Assembly: GCF_003254395.2 (NCBI RefSeq)
Contig: NC_037646.1
Coordinates: forward strand, 4,108,381-4,172,380
Length of the DNA: 64,000 nt
DNA from: Apis mellifera
Taxonomy: Eukaryota; Arthropoda; Insecta; Hymenoptera; Apidae
Direction of reading: 5' to 3'
Part shown: one piece after another, positions 49,101 through 60,640 of the stretch
How positions within the stretch are numbered: position 1 is the first letter of the stretch
Layout: every line of letters starts with the position of its first letter
Position numbers and translations under genes: made by a program
Notes under the pieces: generated by a model
Seen by the model: the letters and a program-made list of their open reading frames with translations, nothing else
Database searches by the model: none
What the model was told of the DNA's origin: nothing

Positions 49101-52100
49101 CGTCTGTGAAGCTATAAGTGAAATTCATTGTAACCTCGGTGCTTTCCGGGGAAATCGACAATTCGGCTCGCATGCATCTGTAAGCGAGGGCCTCCTCGGA
49201 GCTTGCATAGTACTGCACTATATACCACGAACCGAGGAACTGGAAGAAAACGCGTGCCCTTTATTGCCGCATAGGAGGAAACGTGTCTTCACGGTTAATC
49301 CGCCAACTTATCCACGCCTTGTACACTCTTCTTGTTGTTCGCGTTGCAATGTTAATCGAAACGCCTAGTGCTCTAATGGACTTGTGCTTGGGAGTAAGTT
49401 CTCGAGGAAAATATGCATGTAGATATATATGGGAGACGGATTACTAAATGCATTCCACGAGGAGAGATGTAATTAAATTAATCGTGTTAATGGCAAGAGA
49501 TGCCATTAATTCAACATTGTTGTTTCATTAGACGTATTTTGAACTATTTCTATATCATTATTTCTGAAAGGATATTTTTGTGCAATTACGTAGATTTTAG
49601 ATTTATCAAATACATATATACATCTTATTTTTATTCTAAAAGTAGATATACTCGATAAATCGTTTATTAAAGTTCTACATACGAAGAAAGATAAATGTGA
49701 TTGCAAAAGTTTCTTTAGAAAAGAGGGTTTTTCTTTCTCTATTAAGCATTTAAGGCTTCATGCGAGGTTCAGACTGTGTATAGACGAAGCGAAATAGGGT
49801 AGATATATGCACGGTGAAAAATAGAATCTGAAGATCAATTTTATTTTCTTTATATGAAAGAAAATCTATATCTATTTATATTTTTATTTCGATAAAAATA
49901 ATTTCCCAATTTTAATACACGTGGTTTTATTATTCGTTATCGAATATTTAACCCTTAATCTTCTCTATTCGTATGAAATAACTTTTGTATTTCGAACGAA
50001 AGCGATAGATGGTCTATTGTACGAGTGATTTATGCGAGAGTGGAAAATTCGGTATCCCAGTCCAGTGTAAATGCTGCAGAGAGGTTCATCGGTGTTTACG
50101 TGAGGCAGGTCATGCAATCGTTGCCGCGGACTGTCATTTAGTTTGGCATGCAATGCAAAACTATCTCCCTTTCTACCTCTCGTGTATTCATCCTCTTGCA
50201 CGACGATCCATCTCTGTCTTGATTATCATTATTTCACCTCCATGTCGATATTAACACGTTCGTGAACGAAGGATGAAAATTCATTCGTTGTTGATTTTTT
50301 CCAAGCAAATATTCGAAACGTGTTTTCTATTTTTTCATTTCTTTTCTTTTAATAATTTTGATTGATACAAGAAGTTAGATAATTTTTCGAATCCTCTTTT
50401 AATCCTTCATTGTGCCGTTGAATAGAGAAACTTGAATATAACAATCATTTCAGAATTTATTTAATGTGAATTCTATGAGATTAGTACTGTCAGGAAACAT
50501 CGATGAGATAGTGTGTATCTAGAGTTTGAAAATTGACTAAGAATAAGTATCGCGTCAGTGGTTTTTGGGTTATCAATGAAGCTGAACGATTCAGTTCATT
50601 GCCTATCTGAAAAGAGAATTCCAAGGTTAGAATAAGAAAAAATAATTATCTCGTGTATTATCAGTCAACAATAGTTTACTATTGTAAATAAGAATCTAAG
50701 TTTGCGAAATGTTTCTTTTATATTTCGGAAACTAATAGATTTTCAACAAAAGCATTAAGAAATTATAAAAAAGAAAAAAATCACACAATGAAGAGTAGAT
50801 CAATTTTTGTTTTAAAAGGGAAAAGAAAGAGATGAAAGTAATGAAACTTTTTCCTAATTTCATTTATCACATTTCATTTATCCTTTTATTATCTCTGTAA
50901 AAGTTGATCTCTTCCAAATAATTATTATTATTAATCTATCAGTACTCTAATGAAAAAAATCAACAAACTCGTAGAAATAAATAAAATCAAAGATCAGTTC
51001 CCAATAATTCCTATATTTAATGCAAATAAGATGCATTAATTTCAAGATCGTAATTAGATATAATGATAAAATTTCCAAAATTAAAAAAAAAAAGAGAGAG
51101 AAAGATAAGATTCAATCTAAAATAATAAATACAACGGAAATATACAGAAAGGTGTTCAATGGAAGCGAGCAGTTTTATATGCACACAAAGTAATGTCCGA
51201 AATAGCCTTCCTTTAAACACGCATAAAGTTCCAAAAATAAATTGCATGGAGTCTTCCTTTGAAAGAAACTCGCGATATTTTACGCGAGGTCCTTGTCTTC
51301 CCCAACTGTCTTCCCAATCTTATAGAAATATAAAATCCCTGAAAATATCGATTCTCAAAATTGTTCCGAGTCCAGTTGTTTTATTTAAAAAAGGGAGAAA
51401 AATGTTTAAAAGAATGATATAAAAATATCAATAAAAGACTGTTCTACGCTTGTAATTAATAATAATTCTCGATATTTATGTTAATCGCCATTAATCATTA
51501 AAATCACAAATATTAACGAATATCAAGCACTTTATCTATTTTTACATCGATGACATGACAGGCAAGTTGAGAAACACTGTTGGAAACACGAAAATTACAA
51601 TGAAGTTTACGTTCGACTAAATTTCTTCCATCAAATATCGGAGAATTTCGTTTAAACGAATCTCGTAGACGCTAAACATCTTTTGTGATGTTAAAATCAT
51701 ACCGCAATGCCACGAGGAAATTGTAATTCCTGTTATTTTCATTCCAATCGAGGAGAATTCAACAAACGCGTCCCAATTGCGCTCCCTGCAATTATTATTA
51801 TATATTCATCGTGCATATTGATCGGATATCCGTCGTGATCGTCTATTTGTGAAATCAGAATATCAACGAGATACACGTAACCCGATGTTCAATGATTCTG
51901 TCGTAGCAATTAGGGAAAATTCACCAGTTGATTATCTGCATTAACATGTCGCTAACTTGCTATATTTGATCACAATGAAGCTTCTCGCTGTCCAAGATGA
52001 TATCAAGAATCGTTATAGTACTTTCCTATCAATTTATTACGCTTTGAATCTGTATTTTTCCTGATTAATCTTTATTCTCATTAATTCTGGATTAATTAAA

Positions 52101-52654
52101 AAAAACATAAATCGATTTTAGAAAATTGATCTTCAGATTTTGTAACAATAGAATCATATTTAATATGATTATATTGATTTTTTTTTATTGTATACAATCA
52201 TACTTTTCACTGTTACGCTATTTAAACAGAAAAACAAATATAACAATTCTTCAAAATTATTAATAAAATGAGAGAAATAAACTAAGGAGACATCATATAC
52301 GTTACCTATTCCCATTTCCATTTCATTTTCAATCATCTATTTACAACAAGCACATTGATCCTAATTGAACCAAACTAAAGATCACAAAATCAACAAAAAC
52401 CAGCACAAACCCGCACTGCAAATGTATAAATTCCACGAAGAATTCATGGACGAAACAAAACAATAACGAAAAAACAATGACCATGCCGCGAGAAAACGTA
52501 CCTCGGATATGTCAAAATTTCTGATTCCCTTTACTTTGGGACACTTGGTCTTGTCCTCCCGCCTCTTCCACGTAGCGTCCACGCTATAGCCTATGAGGAA
52601 CAGTAGCGCTATTATCGTGGAACAGAATCTCGCACGCTTCGTTCCGGGCTGCAT
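45966..52654 (-). CDS. Secreted lipocalin, apolipoprotein-D-like (four exons, complete)
   Basis: Lipocalins are small secreted beta-barrels that carry hydrophobic ligands. Four exons join in frame to give 237 residues. They encode an N-terminal signal peptide with hydrophobic core IIALLFLIGY (cleavage probably near residue 27), then KCPKVKGIRNFDISE, then FLGSWY, which is the GxW signature of the first strand. Further on come NTYVLDSDYKSWALLMHC, matching the TDY region, and FIMSREP, matching the Arg-containing third motif. Four mature cysteines (KCPKV, YRCMR, MHCAE, NQCNK) fit the two disulfides of the ApoD/bilin-binding group. NFT, NIT and NKT are possible glycosylation sites. The C-terminus has an unusual basic tail, RKHPLKRKHRRV. 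ATG at 52652-52654 is the only start ahead of the signal peptide. The nearest named relative was not determined. Coordinates include introns. Confidence 0.92.
46126..47331 (-). other. Lipocalin intron 3 (1.2 kb)
   Basis: AT-rich. Two related words (AAGATGGCACCACC at about 46602 and AGAGATGGCACAAC at about 46673) lie 71 bp apart in a slightly GC-richer patch. Nothing else recognisable. Confidence 0.8.
47332..47503 (-). CDS. Lipocalin exon 3 (TDY region and third motif)
   Basis: 172 nt, phase 1 in and phase 2 out, acceptor atattttacag, donor gtgagt. It encodes YEGVYNTYVLDSDYKSWALL, MHCAEQSKTPRYLS, SFIMSREPSLG and YLREKLP. Confidence 0.93.
47504..49010 (-). other. Lipocalin intron 2 (1.5 kb)
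   Basis: Very AT-rich. No exon or repeat stands out. Confidence 0.85.
49011..49239 (-). CDS. Lipocalin exon 2 (GxW strand and barrel)
   Basis: 229 nt, phase 0 in and phase 1 out, acceptor ttttcttccag, donor gtaagt. It encodes FLGSWYIVQYYASSEEALAY, then RCMRAELSI, NFTYSF, VGNITWKIP and WVHAEYP. Confidence 0.93.
49240..52501 (-). other. Lipocalin intron 1 (3.3 kb)
   Basis: AT-rich with mild GC-richer patches near 49240-49380, 50000-50270 and 51540-51900. The short open frames there have no recognisable content and show no splice sites consistent with the lipocalin. Confidence 0.8.
52502..52654 (-). CDS. Lipocalin exon 1 (signal peptide and N-terminus)
   Basis: 51 codons from ATG to DISE, donor gtacgt, phase 0. 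It holds the signal peptide and the CPKV...NFD lead-in to the first strand. Confidence 0.92.
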
Positions 52655-53160
52655 TTCTCTCGGTCACATTCAACCTCGCCTCTATCCGGTTGGCACACAC
52701 GCGGTGCTTCTCTTACTTCTTCGCTCGATAGGTTCGCCTGGTCGACTAAAGGCCACCGAGCCGGACAGAATGAAGAGCGGACGCGCTCATGGCTACCACT
52801 ATCTTGACAAAACCGAGAGGGGGTGGCCACTATCACGTTCCTCCCTTCGCATTCTTCCACTCTTCCCGTTTTCAATCGGCAACTTGTGTCCGCACGTCAC
52901 GCGTACGTACGATCCTCGTAACTGGCGCCAGCCTAGCCTCCACCAGGACTTTGTTGATCGTAGGCGTGATCGCCGTCACGGCTAAAGAAGGGCATCGACT
53001 GTTAGACCACCTCGTCCCGCTTACTATCCTATATACGAGGCTCTTCGCGGTTTTTTATTACACGACGCTCCGTGTGTTCAAGGTAAACCGCGAACAATGT
53101 TCGCCGGAGCTTTATATCCGGTCCGGTGAGCAACGGTGATCGATATACGCGTGCATTTCG
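52655..53160 (-). promoter_or_regulatory. GC-rich upstream region and candidate TATA box of the lipocalin
   Basis: About 500 bp directly upstream of the lipocalin ATG is far more GC- and CpG-rich than anything nearby. Read on -, a TATAAAG sequence lies at 53111-53117 inside CCGGATATAAAGCTCC, and a second TATATA lies near 53030. Either could place transcription start 350-430 nt before the ATG. Open frames on both strands here reflect the GC content and match no family I know. Confidence 0.4.
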
Positions 53161-54838
53161 TAACCGAGATAGTTTTATTGGATTTTCTTTCTGAACGAGT
53201 GAGGAGAGAAAATTTTTATTCCGTTAAAATACGCGTAATTTCGTATCTAGAATAAATGATTTGAAAAAGGGTATTGGAATAAGTGTAAAATCTTTTGCAG
53301 AATAATGTTCTCGCTTTGAGATTGAAATTAAATGTTAGTAAGAAAAAAAAAATTATGTAAGTATGTATATATATATATCTAGATATGTGATATAAATTAT
53401 ATTCCATTTTAATAAATTTTCAAAATTTGACCGAATATTGTAGTATGATTTGTAAAGGTATGTTTAGTTTTATGTAGAAAAAATAATATTAAATTTAAAG
53501 AATTAAAATTCAGTCCATGTTTTCATATTATAAATATTTCATATGATATGACTAATATAATAAAATTTTCAGTATGGACAATATCTTCACTATTTTGAAT
53601 GATAGGATGATTAGATATTAATACAAATTAATATTATACTTATAAAAGAAATAAGATATGAACAAAAATGAATTTTTTTTTTTTAATTTTCCTATATATT
53701 AAAATTATTAATTTAAAAATATTTGAAAAATTTACTTAAAATTAAAAAATAATAAAATAATTATGTTAATAAAATAATATGTTCAATAAGAGTAATTCAT
53801 TGCATGAAAACAGTCTTAAAAGAATTCATTAAACGCATCAATTCATTAATCATAATATTTTTTCATTGTGATAAATGTATCTTAATTGCCATATAAATTG
53901 ACGTACATTTAATTAATATGCATTTTTAGACTTGTATATTATGTTCTTCTCTTTCACGTTCACTATTCAAGAATCGTTGTCAATAAATAATTCAGTGACA
54001 ACAGTAACAGTTCACTGAATAACTTCGACATACCATCTCGTCGCACGAAAACGTGTTTGAAATAAATCATGTTTCATTTATATGATTCATGAAATACATG
54101 ATGTAATATTACAAGTATTTTTTCAAATAGTTTGTACAATTGTTCAAGTTAAATTCCCACATCTGTTTCCCATATTCCAAAATTGGTTTATTTTTTTATC
54201 AAGGATAACTATGAATCATAATACAGAAAGATTGAAAAGGATTATCTGTGTTCAAACAATTTTGAACTTTCCTATATCTTTATTTTCATGACTAATATTT
54301 CCAAAGATTGACAATAACCTTATAGAATAGCGAATAGTCCAGAATGGTCATAAAGAATTAATGCATTAAATGTTGTCAAAGATAAACATTTTATCGATAT
54401 GTTTATCGATAATTCGTATTATTTTACTTTGCAAATTTATAAAAAATAATTTTTTATTCAAATATAATAAAAAAGTACAAGAGATAATAGAAACGTCTAA
54501 AATGATTTTAAAATGAGTATATATAATACTAATTTAACGAGAAAGATACGCGCCTTATCATTTAAGTTTTTTTATCGAACATCCTTTTCCTTTGAATTGT
54601 AGTTGGAATAAAATGATTAATGTTATAATTATATAAGTGTAAAAAAAGAAAAAATTATCATATATGAAAATATTATATAAGGACACAATAGCATAATTAA
54701 AAATGAAAAATATATTTCATTTGAATAAAAAATATTTGTTACATTTTTAAATATATTTAATTAAATGCACTGTATAATCACGATTTTAATATGGTCCACT
54801 TTATGAATGATCTACAATATGTTATTGTACATGTAAAA
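53161..54838. other. Intergenic between lipocalin and centrobin
   Basis: AT-rich spacer between two tandem - strand genes. No gene, repeat or RNA recognised. ATTAAA on - (54785-54790) about 50 nt after the centrobin stop is a possible poly(A) signal. Confidence 0.7.
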
Positions 54839-54919
54839 TCATTTCCATGGAGGTTTAATTTTCTGTTGCTCTCCTTTTATGGATATCTTTTGTGAGATTG
54901 GAATGAATTCACTAGTTTC
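54839..54919 (-). CDS. CNTROB: Centrobin exon 8 (C-terminus)
   Basis: 81 nt from acceptor tataaacttag to TGA (54839-54841). It encodes ETSEFIPISQKISIKGEQQK followed by IKPPWK. Confidence 0.8.
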   Translation of the reverse strand, partial: ETSEFIPISQKISIKGEQQKIKPPWK

Positions 54920-57900
54920 CTAAGTTTATAATATATAAGGAAAATAAAATATAATATTAATTAATTATTTTAAAAAAACAAAATAAATTTACTTACTTTT
55001 GATACAGATTGCCATTCAATATGATTTTCATCTCTAATATCACATTCCTTTCTCAAATAATGTTTTCTTGGTACTTCTCTACATGTTAAAGATGGACTAG
55101 AAATACTTCCCGTAATTTTTGAAAATTCTTCATTTGCTTTCTGCATTTCAGCAATCTATAAAATATCAAATCTTAAATTATTTATATATGTGTTAAAATC
55201 AAATAGAACTAACCATTTTCACATATTTTCGGAGATCATCTTTTGATTCTTTTCTACTACTTAATGGAGTTTCATCAATTGATGTATTCATACATTCATT
55301 TTGATCACAAAACTTTCTTATATCTGATACGTGCGAAGTTAATTTTATTGGTTCTTGAGAAATCTTTGTATAACAATTTGGCATCGATTCAGATTTTTTC
55401 GGACTTCTTAATTCGAATAATTTTTCAGCATGAATTTTTTGAAGTGGTGTCAAATTTTCCATATTTCCACCTATAAATATATATTAAATATATATTAAGC
55501 AAAATTAATGATAATATTGTATAAATAATAAATTGCAGTGATTCTACCTGATATAATTTGTAAAGCTTGTTGCCATTGATTTTGCATTACTGAGTGAAGT
55601 TGTTCTGCAAGCTGAGATTTAGTAGCACGTTGAGAATTAAGTTGCGATTCTAAGAACGACGACTTCTGTAAAGCTTCTGCTAATTGAAGCTCACATAGTC
55701 TTTTTTCTTCTTTATGTTTTTCTTCCAATAAATTTATTTCTAATTTATGCCTAAATATAATTGGTGTGAATTAATTTATGAAATGTTTTATTTCTTTTTA
55801 AATTAGTATGAAAATATAAAAAACATACTTATCTATAATATCTTTAATTTTTCTAGCTGCACATTCAGCAATAACTTGTTGTCTAGTTTTTAATTCCTCA
55901 AGAAATTCTGATTCAGCAACATCAAGTTGAGTTTGAAACTCTTGCAATTTAACTTTTACTACTTCATCAACTTGTTTTTGATAAATTTCTTGTAATTCAC
56001 ACCTAATTTTTTCTTTTTGCTCTGTAAGAAATCTTGTTTCGTCTCTAGCTAATTTCTATAAAAATTATCGCAAATTAATATTTATAAATTCCAAAAAGTA
56101 TTATTTATTTTATTACCTCAGCTTTTTTGACATCATCAAGAGTTGAAAGTAACGCCACATTCTTTTGTTCTAAAATTGAATTTCTACCATTTTCTTCTCT
56201 TACTTTCAATTGTAAGTTTTCTTTTTCTTGTCTAAGTACAATCAATTCAGCCTCACAAGTATCTAATGCTTTATGAATAACATCCATTTCATTTCTAACT
56301 TCTCCACCTTTTAATCGTTCCTTTCCTAATTCTTGTTGAAGAGTCTTTAATGTTTCTTCAGATTGTTGATTTTTTTCTAATAATTTATCATATTCCATTT
56401 TCAATTTTTCATATCTATTTTCCGCTTCTTGTACAAATGATTTATAATTTTCCAATTCGTCGGCATGATTTTTTAATAATTCTACTTTTTCTTTCATTGC
56501 AATATCATTTTTTTCCTTATATCCGGCTGCAAGATCTAAAGCTTTTGATAATTCGCCTTCACATCGTTTAATTTGTAATTGAAATTCTGAAATCTCTAAT
56601 TGATGTTTTTCTATTACATTTTTAAAATTTGTTTGTAAAGCACTGTATTCATTTTCCAATATATGCACTCTTTGTTTTAATTTAGACCATGCATTATGAA
56701 ATTGTGCTATTAACTCATTCTTTTCATTATCTACTCTAAGCGCTACTGCAACTTTTTCTTGTTGTTCTAACAATCGTTTTTGGAGTTCTTGAATTAAATG
56801 TTCACAATGCTATAAAAAATATATTAATGAAATATCTTATAATTAAACATATTTATTAATAATAAACTTTCATATACCTCTCGTCGAAATTTTTCTTCTT
56901 CTAATTTAATTCTATGTATTTCTTCTTGTGTTTTGTTACCATTATTTTCCCAAAAATCTGATAATGACAAAAGTCTGGGATTTGCTAAAGTTCTTCTATA
57001 AAAAGATAAAAATAGGACCATATTATTAATTAATAATACTAAATTTTTTACATTAATTATATATAAATATTTATAATAAAATTATTATAATAATAAATAC
57101 CTTGATAAAAAATCTGTATTTGTTGAGGCATGAGCAATATTTCTAACAAGTGGTGCATCACATGTTTGTTTTATATGTTCTAAATTTCCATTTTGTTGTT
57201 GTAAACTTTTGTAAGGTTCTGGCAAATGCAATACATTATATTCTGTACCTTTTGTTGATGTTGCAGTATTGCATTGTGTTGATTCATCATGCAATGAAGC
57301 ATCTGTCTTTTTATGCATATTACATATTTCAGTATTATGCACATTCATTGAATTCATATTATTTACATTATCTATACTTAAAGAGATTTGTTGAGTACTT
57401 ATTTCCTTATTTTGTACATCATTTGCTTTTGCAATTGATTTATCAATACTGCTTAAATTTGTATCTGTGTGTTCTACTTCTCCACTCTTTGAAACTTGAC
57501 TTTGTTCCCATGTTTTAAATTCTGAGATCATTTTATCAGTCTCATTTATATGGAATGAATCACAGTATGGTAAGGATATATCAGCAAAGATATCAGATTT
57601 TTTATTAGATTTTATTGATAAAACATCATGACATTCATTTGAATCTTGTGTTTTAAATTCCAATCGTCGATTTACAGAATTTTTATATATATTATTATAT
57701 CCTTTTTTAAAAGTGTCATTACTATCATTAATTAATACATTATTTTGTTCCTTAAGACAATGGTGCATAGAAACCCTGTTTATCCTTTTTGACAATTCTA
57801 ATTCAGTAGCCTCCATCTCTTGAAGTAATTCATCAACTTCAGAGAGTTCCATTTCTGGTATGTTAGTTTTAGAACTTGATTGTGGTTGTTCTGTTGTGCT

Positions 57901-58587
57901 AGGTAAAGTTGAGGTAGATGGTATTGAACGCAATTGATTGACAGAAGGCTTAACATATATATTATCTGTATTTCTACAATTAACTGGATGAGAATAAGTT
58001 TTCCCTCCAGAAGATGTAACATTAACATGCGGAAAACCCACATTGCAAGCAGAAGAAACCACCACAGAGGATTGGGATATTAAAGTACCATGCTTATTTT
58101 CATCATGTTTATTAGCATTAGTTACGTTAGTAGCCGTAGACACGAAAAGATGATTGCCCAAGTTTATATCATTTTGACAAAAATTAATATGGTTTGGCAA
58201 TGAATTACCATTAGGGGTTGATGGAACAGATAAGGATTGACGAGGTTTTATAGGTGTGTTTTGTAAGCTACAGTTCTCACTTACAGAAAGTTTAGTTTTA
58301 GGTAATGTCTGCCTAAATTTGGCAACTGAATTATTTTCAATTTGTGAATCCAATGAATTATTTAGAAAAGTAACATCTAAACTAGTGTCTTTGGATTCAA
58401 TAGCAGAAATTCTGCTTTCTAATGATTGCATATGCTCCACAAGTTCTGATATTACTCCAGTTTTTTTACTACTATAATTTGTTTTCATTCGATCAGAACT
58501 AATATCAGATTCTGAAGATGACGGTACAAGGAATAGGTCAGGTGGAATTAAGAGCAAAACATCTGTATCATCAGAATCACTCATCAT
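54839..58587 (-). CDS. CNTROB: Centrobin (centriolar coiled-coil protein), eight exons, complete
   Basis: Centrobin is a daughter-centriole protein needed for centriole duplication and elongation. In flies it sets centrosome asymmetry in neural stem cells. Eight exons join in frame to 1074 residues. An acidic, low-complexity N-terminal half (about 500 aa, starting MMSDSDDTDVLLLIPPDLF) is followed by a long coiled coil. The family match rests on FRREHCEHLIQELQKR, QEKVAVALRVDNEKNELI and LAEQLHSVMQNQWQQALQII, which align with human RRKHCERHIQSLQTR, LAVAVAADRKKDTMI and LVERLQAMLQAHWDEANQLL. The C-terminus is short and basic, ending KIKPPWK. The start is taken as the first of two adjacent ATGs (58587, 58584); in-frame sequence upstream has no ATG. 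Coordinates include introns. Confidence 0.87.
54997..55155 (-). CDS. CNTROB: Centrobin exon 7
   Basis: 159 nt, phase 0 to phase 0, acceptor gatattttatag, donor gtaagt. It encodes IAEMQKANEEFSKITGSISS, then TCREVPRKHYLRKECD and HIEWQSVSK. Confidence 0.83.
55214..55470 (-). CDS. CNTROB: Centrobin exon 6
   Basis: 257 nt, phase 1 to phase 0, acceptor tatatttatag, donor gttagt (a weaker but usable donor). It encodes GNMENLTPLQKIHAEKLFEL, then a Ser/Lys-rich linker ending DDLRKYVKM. Confidence 0.8.
55548..55750 (-). CDS. CNTROB: Centrobin exon 5 (conserved LAEQLH motif)
   Basis: 203 nt, phase 2 to phase 1, acceptor ttatatttag, donor gtagaa. It contains LAEQLHSVMQNQWQQALQII, which corresponds to human centrobin LVERLQAMLQAHWDEANQLL. 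Confidence 0.9.
55829..56055 (-). CDS. CNTROB: Centrobin exon 4 (coiled coil)
   Basis: 227 nt, phase 0 to phase 2, acceptor aatttttatag, donor gtatgt. It encodes KLARDETRFLTEQKEKIRCE, then more coiled coil ending ECAARKIKDIID. Confidence 0.88.
56117..56809 (-). CDS. CNTROB: Centrobin exon 3 (main coiled coil)
   Basis: 693 nt, phase 0 to phase 0, acceptor tttttatag, donor gtaata. It encodes 231 residues of nearly continuous heptad-rich coiled coil beginning HCEHLIQELQKRLLEQQEK, the segment that best identifies the family. Confidence 0.9.
56878..56995 (-). CDS. CNTROB: Centrobin exon 2
   Basis: 118 nt, phase 2 to phase 0, acceptor ctttttatag, donor gtatat. It encodes RTLANPRLLSLSDFWENNG, then the start of the coiled coil, EEIHRIKLEEEKFRRE. 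Confidence 0.87.
57101..58587 (-). CDS. CNTROB: Centrobin exon 1 (disordered N-terminus)
   Basis: 1487 nt, ending phase 2 at donor gtattt. It is Ser/Asn/Thr-rich, with a short predicted helix around ELVEHMQSLESRISAIES and an acidic helix around MELSEVDELLQEMEATELEL. It has no globular domain I recognise and is probably poorly conserved between insects and vertebrates. Confidence 0.85.
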
Positions 58588-58953
58588 CCATTTAAATTTC
58601 CTTTCACCAAAGCAAATCAAATCCAATTATTGTGTGCTCCCAACAAATTTATATGTATACAGTATTTACACAATATTTTATACATCCCTCCACAACAATA
58701 AGCAGTGTAAACAAAAAATTGAATTCACTACCTTTTTATTCATTTAATATTAAAAGAAGAATATAAACTTCAATGGTACAAATAATTTAGCGTTCTTAAG
58801 CGATTGTCACTCATTTTTTAACTTTCATTTTTCTATCAATTTTAATTACAATAAATAGATACACTTTAAAAACTCGTAAACTAACCAAATAAATGTTCGA
58901 AGAATGTAAATAACTATCTCTACTGTATTTAAAATAAAAATACGTTAATTCGT
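58588..58953 (-). promoter_or_regulatory. Presumed centrobin 5' UTR and promoter
   Basis: AT-rich sequence between the centrobin start and the tandem array. I see no strong TATA box or initiator. Assigned on position only. Confidence 0.35.
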
Positions 58954-59250
58954 TACCAGATGGCAGCACAATGAACTTTAGAAGTTGATTTTTAAATTAT
59001 AAATACATAAATTCATCAATAGATGGCAGCACAATGAACTTTATAGGTTCATCTATAAATTAGAAATGCGTCAATTCACTACTAGATGGCAGCACAATGA
59101 ACTTTAGAAGTTCATTTCTAACTTAGGAATACGTAAATTGTAGACTACTAGATGGCAGCACTATGAACTTTAGAAATTTATCTCTAAATTAGAATTACGT
59201 AAATTCATCACTAGATGGCAGCACAATGAACTTTAAAGATTCACCCTTAT
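58954..59250. repeat. Tandem array of five 63-66 bp units with CTCF-like motifs
   Basis: The core AGATGGCAGCAC(A/T)ATGAACTTT(A) occurs five times, with cores starting at 58958, 59021, 59084, 59150 and 59213 (spacing 63, 63, 66, 63). The bases before the core are ACTAG or a close variant (ACCAG, CAATAG), so units read CACTAGATGGCAGC, close to the vertebrate CTCF consensus CCASYAGRKGGCRS. The sequence between cores is more diverged than the cores. The array begins about 370 bp upstream of the centrobin start codon. Binding by CTCF is an inference. Confidence 0.8.
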
Positions 59251-60055
59251 ATAAAATATCATCTTAAATTAAATAAGCTTTATTTATTTATTGCAGACAT
59301 TAAAAATAAGAAAAAATTAATAAACAATTTATATATTTTATCAAAAATAAATAAATTTAAATGAAATATTTGTTTTATAACTCTTTTATAACCGAATAAT
59401 TCTAATTAAATATTTAATTTTTTTATTTATAAAGCTTTATTTTTTTTTTTCCATTTCCACTTTCTAAATTATGAAAAATAAAAGAAGTATCATAAATTTA
59501 CATTACATATAAAAGAAAATAATATTGAAAGTATTAATAATATTAAAAATTTTTCATCCTCAAATATTTTTAATATAATGTACTCTTACACATGAATAAT
59601 ATTTTTCCATATTTGAATAAATAAAAAGAATTAATAAATTGGAGAAAAAAAACATAAAATTATTTTTTTTATATCAAGAAAGACTACAATAACATTATTT
59701 AATTAATTCCATTTCACACACATAAAGCAAAGATGTTTCGATTCAATTATTACAATTAACATATCAAGAAACGTTACGAAAGGGATTAAATAATAATTAA
59801 AAGCGTTTAAAAATATAAAAAAAAAAATACATTATAAAATCTCCAATACTGTAATAACAATTAATTAACTCGTATTAAAAAAAACTATAAACACAATAAT
59901 TCCACGCATTTTTTCATATTTAAATATGCGAAAGAGAAAAATTATATTATAACAAAATATTCGAAACAAACAAAAATTAAAAAAAAAAAACGATCTCCCT
60001 TTTCCAAAGGAATTATTTTTCTTTTTTTTTTTTCACCTTCCTGAATAAAATAAAT
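59251..60055. other. AT-rich intergenic sequence
   Basis: Very AT-rich with long A and T runs. Nothing recognisable on either strand. Confidence 0.8.
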
Positions 60056-60640
60056 TTCGCTCCGTCCAATGCAGAAACGCGTAAACGTGCACGGAATCCG
60101 TTCATTCGCGGAAACAACGGATCGTTCGAGGAATCGTCGACGTTCAATTTGTTTGCGATTAGGGAACGATAATAATCATCGTGTTCCGTTGTGCACGTTG
60201 TGGAAAACGGGGCTATATTGTGGGAACACGGGGGATAATCCCTTGGAAAAATGCAGATTGCGCGATTCCCGATGTTCGAGAACGAGCTTCGAATCTATTT
60301 GGGGAAGTTCAGTATGTGGGGCAGGATTCCGAAGCTGCGTGGAATATTACCTCGCGATTAGGTATCGAATTCGGGGTTACCAGGATTCGATTCGCATTGA
60401 TCCCCTGTTCTATAGAACAGTTTCGTCGCGGTTTTTCTATCTGAGGAAGTACAACACCCATTAACCTCGTTCCTTCGACAAAGCTATAGCGAATAATAAA
60501 ATGGCAATCGTTTCTTTTCCTCAGTTTCTTCTCCAAGTTGTAGATTAAGGGGTGTAAAAGAGAGAGACGTTGTTATGGTTAGAGTTTGGGAACGATCGAT
60601 TTACAGCTAACGAGTTTCGTATCGAATTACCTTGCAATTA
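60056..60640. other. GC-rich island with overlapping open frames
   Basis: Composition changes sharply from AT-rich to near-balanced. Two + strand frames (60069-60464, 131 codons; 60181-60444, 87 codons) and one - frame (60309-60536) overlap. None matches a family I know, and their overlap shows that stop-codon scarcity, not selection on one frame, explains them. A regulatory island or fragment of an old repeat is likely. Confidence 0.3.

Noticed and set aside
58624..58626. TTG upstream of the centrobin ATGs as its start
   Set aside because: Eukaryotic initiation is expected at the first ATG (58587 or 58584); the extra 13 codons have no ATG.
60069..60464. 131-codon frame on + as a gene
   Set aside because: Overlaps other open frames in the same GC-rich island and has no family resemblance.
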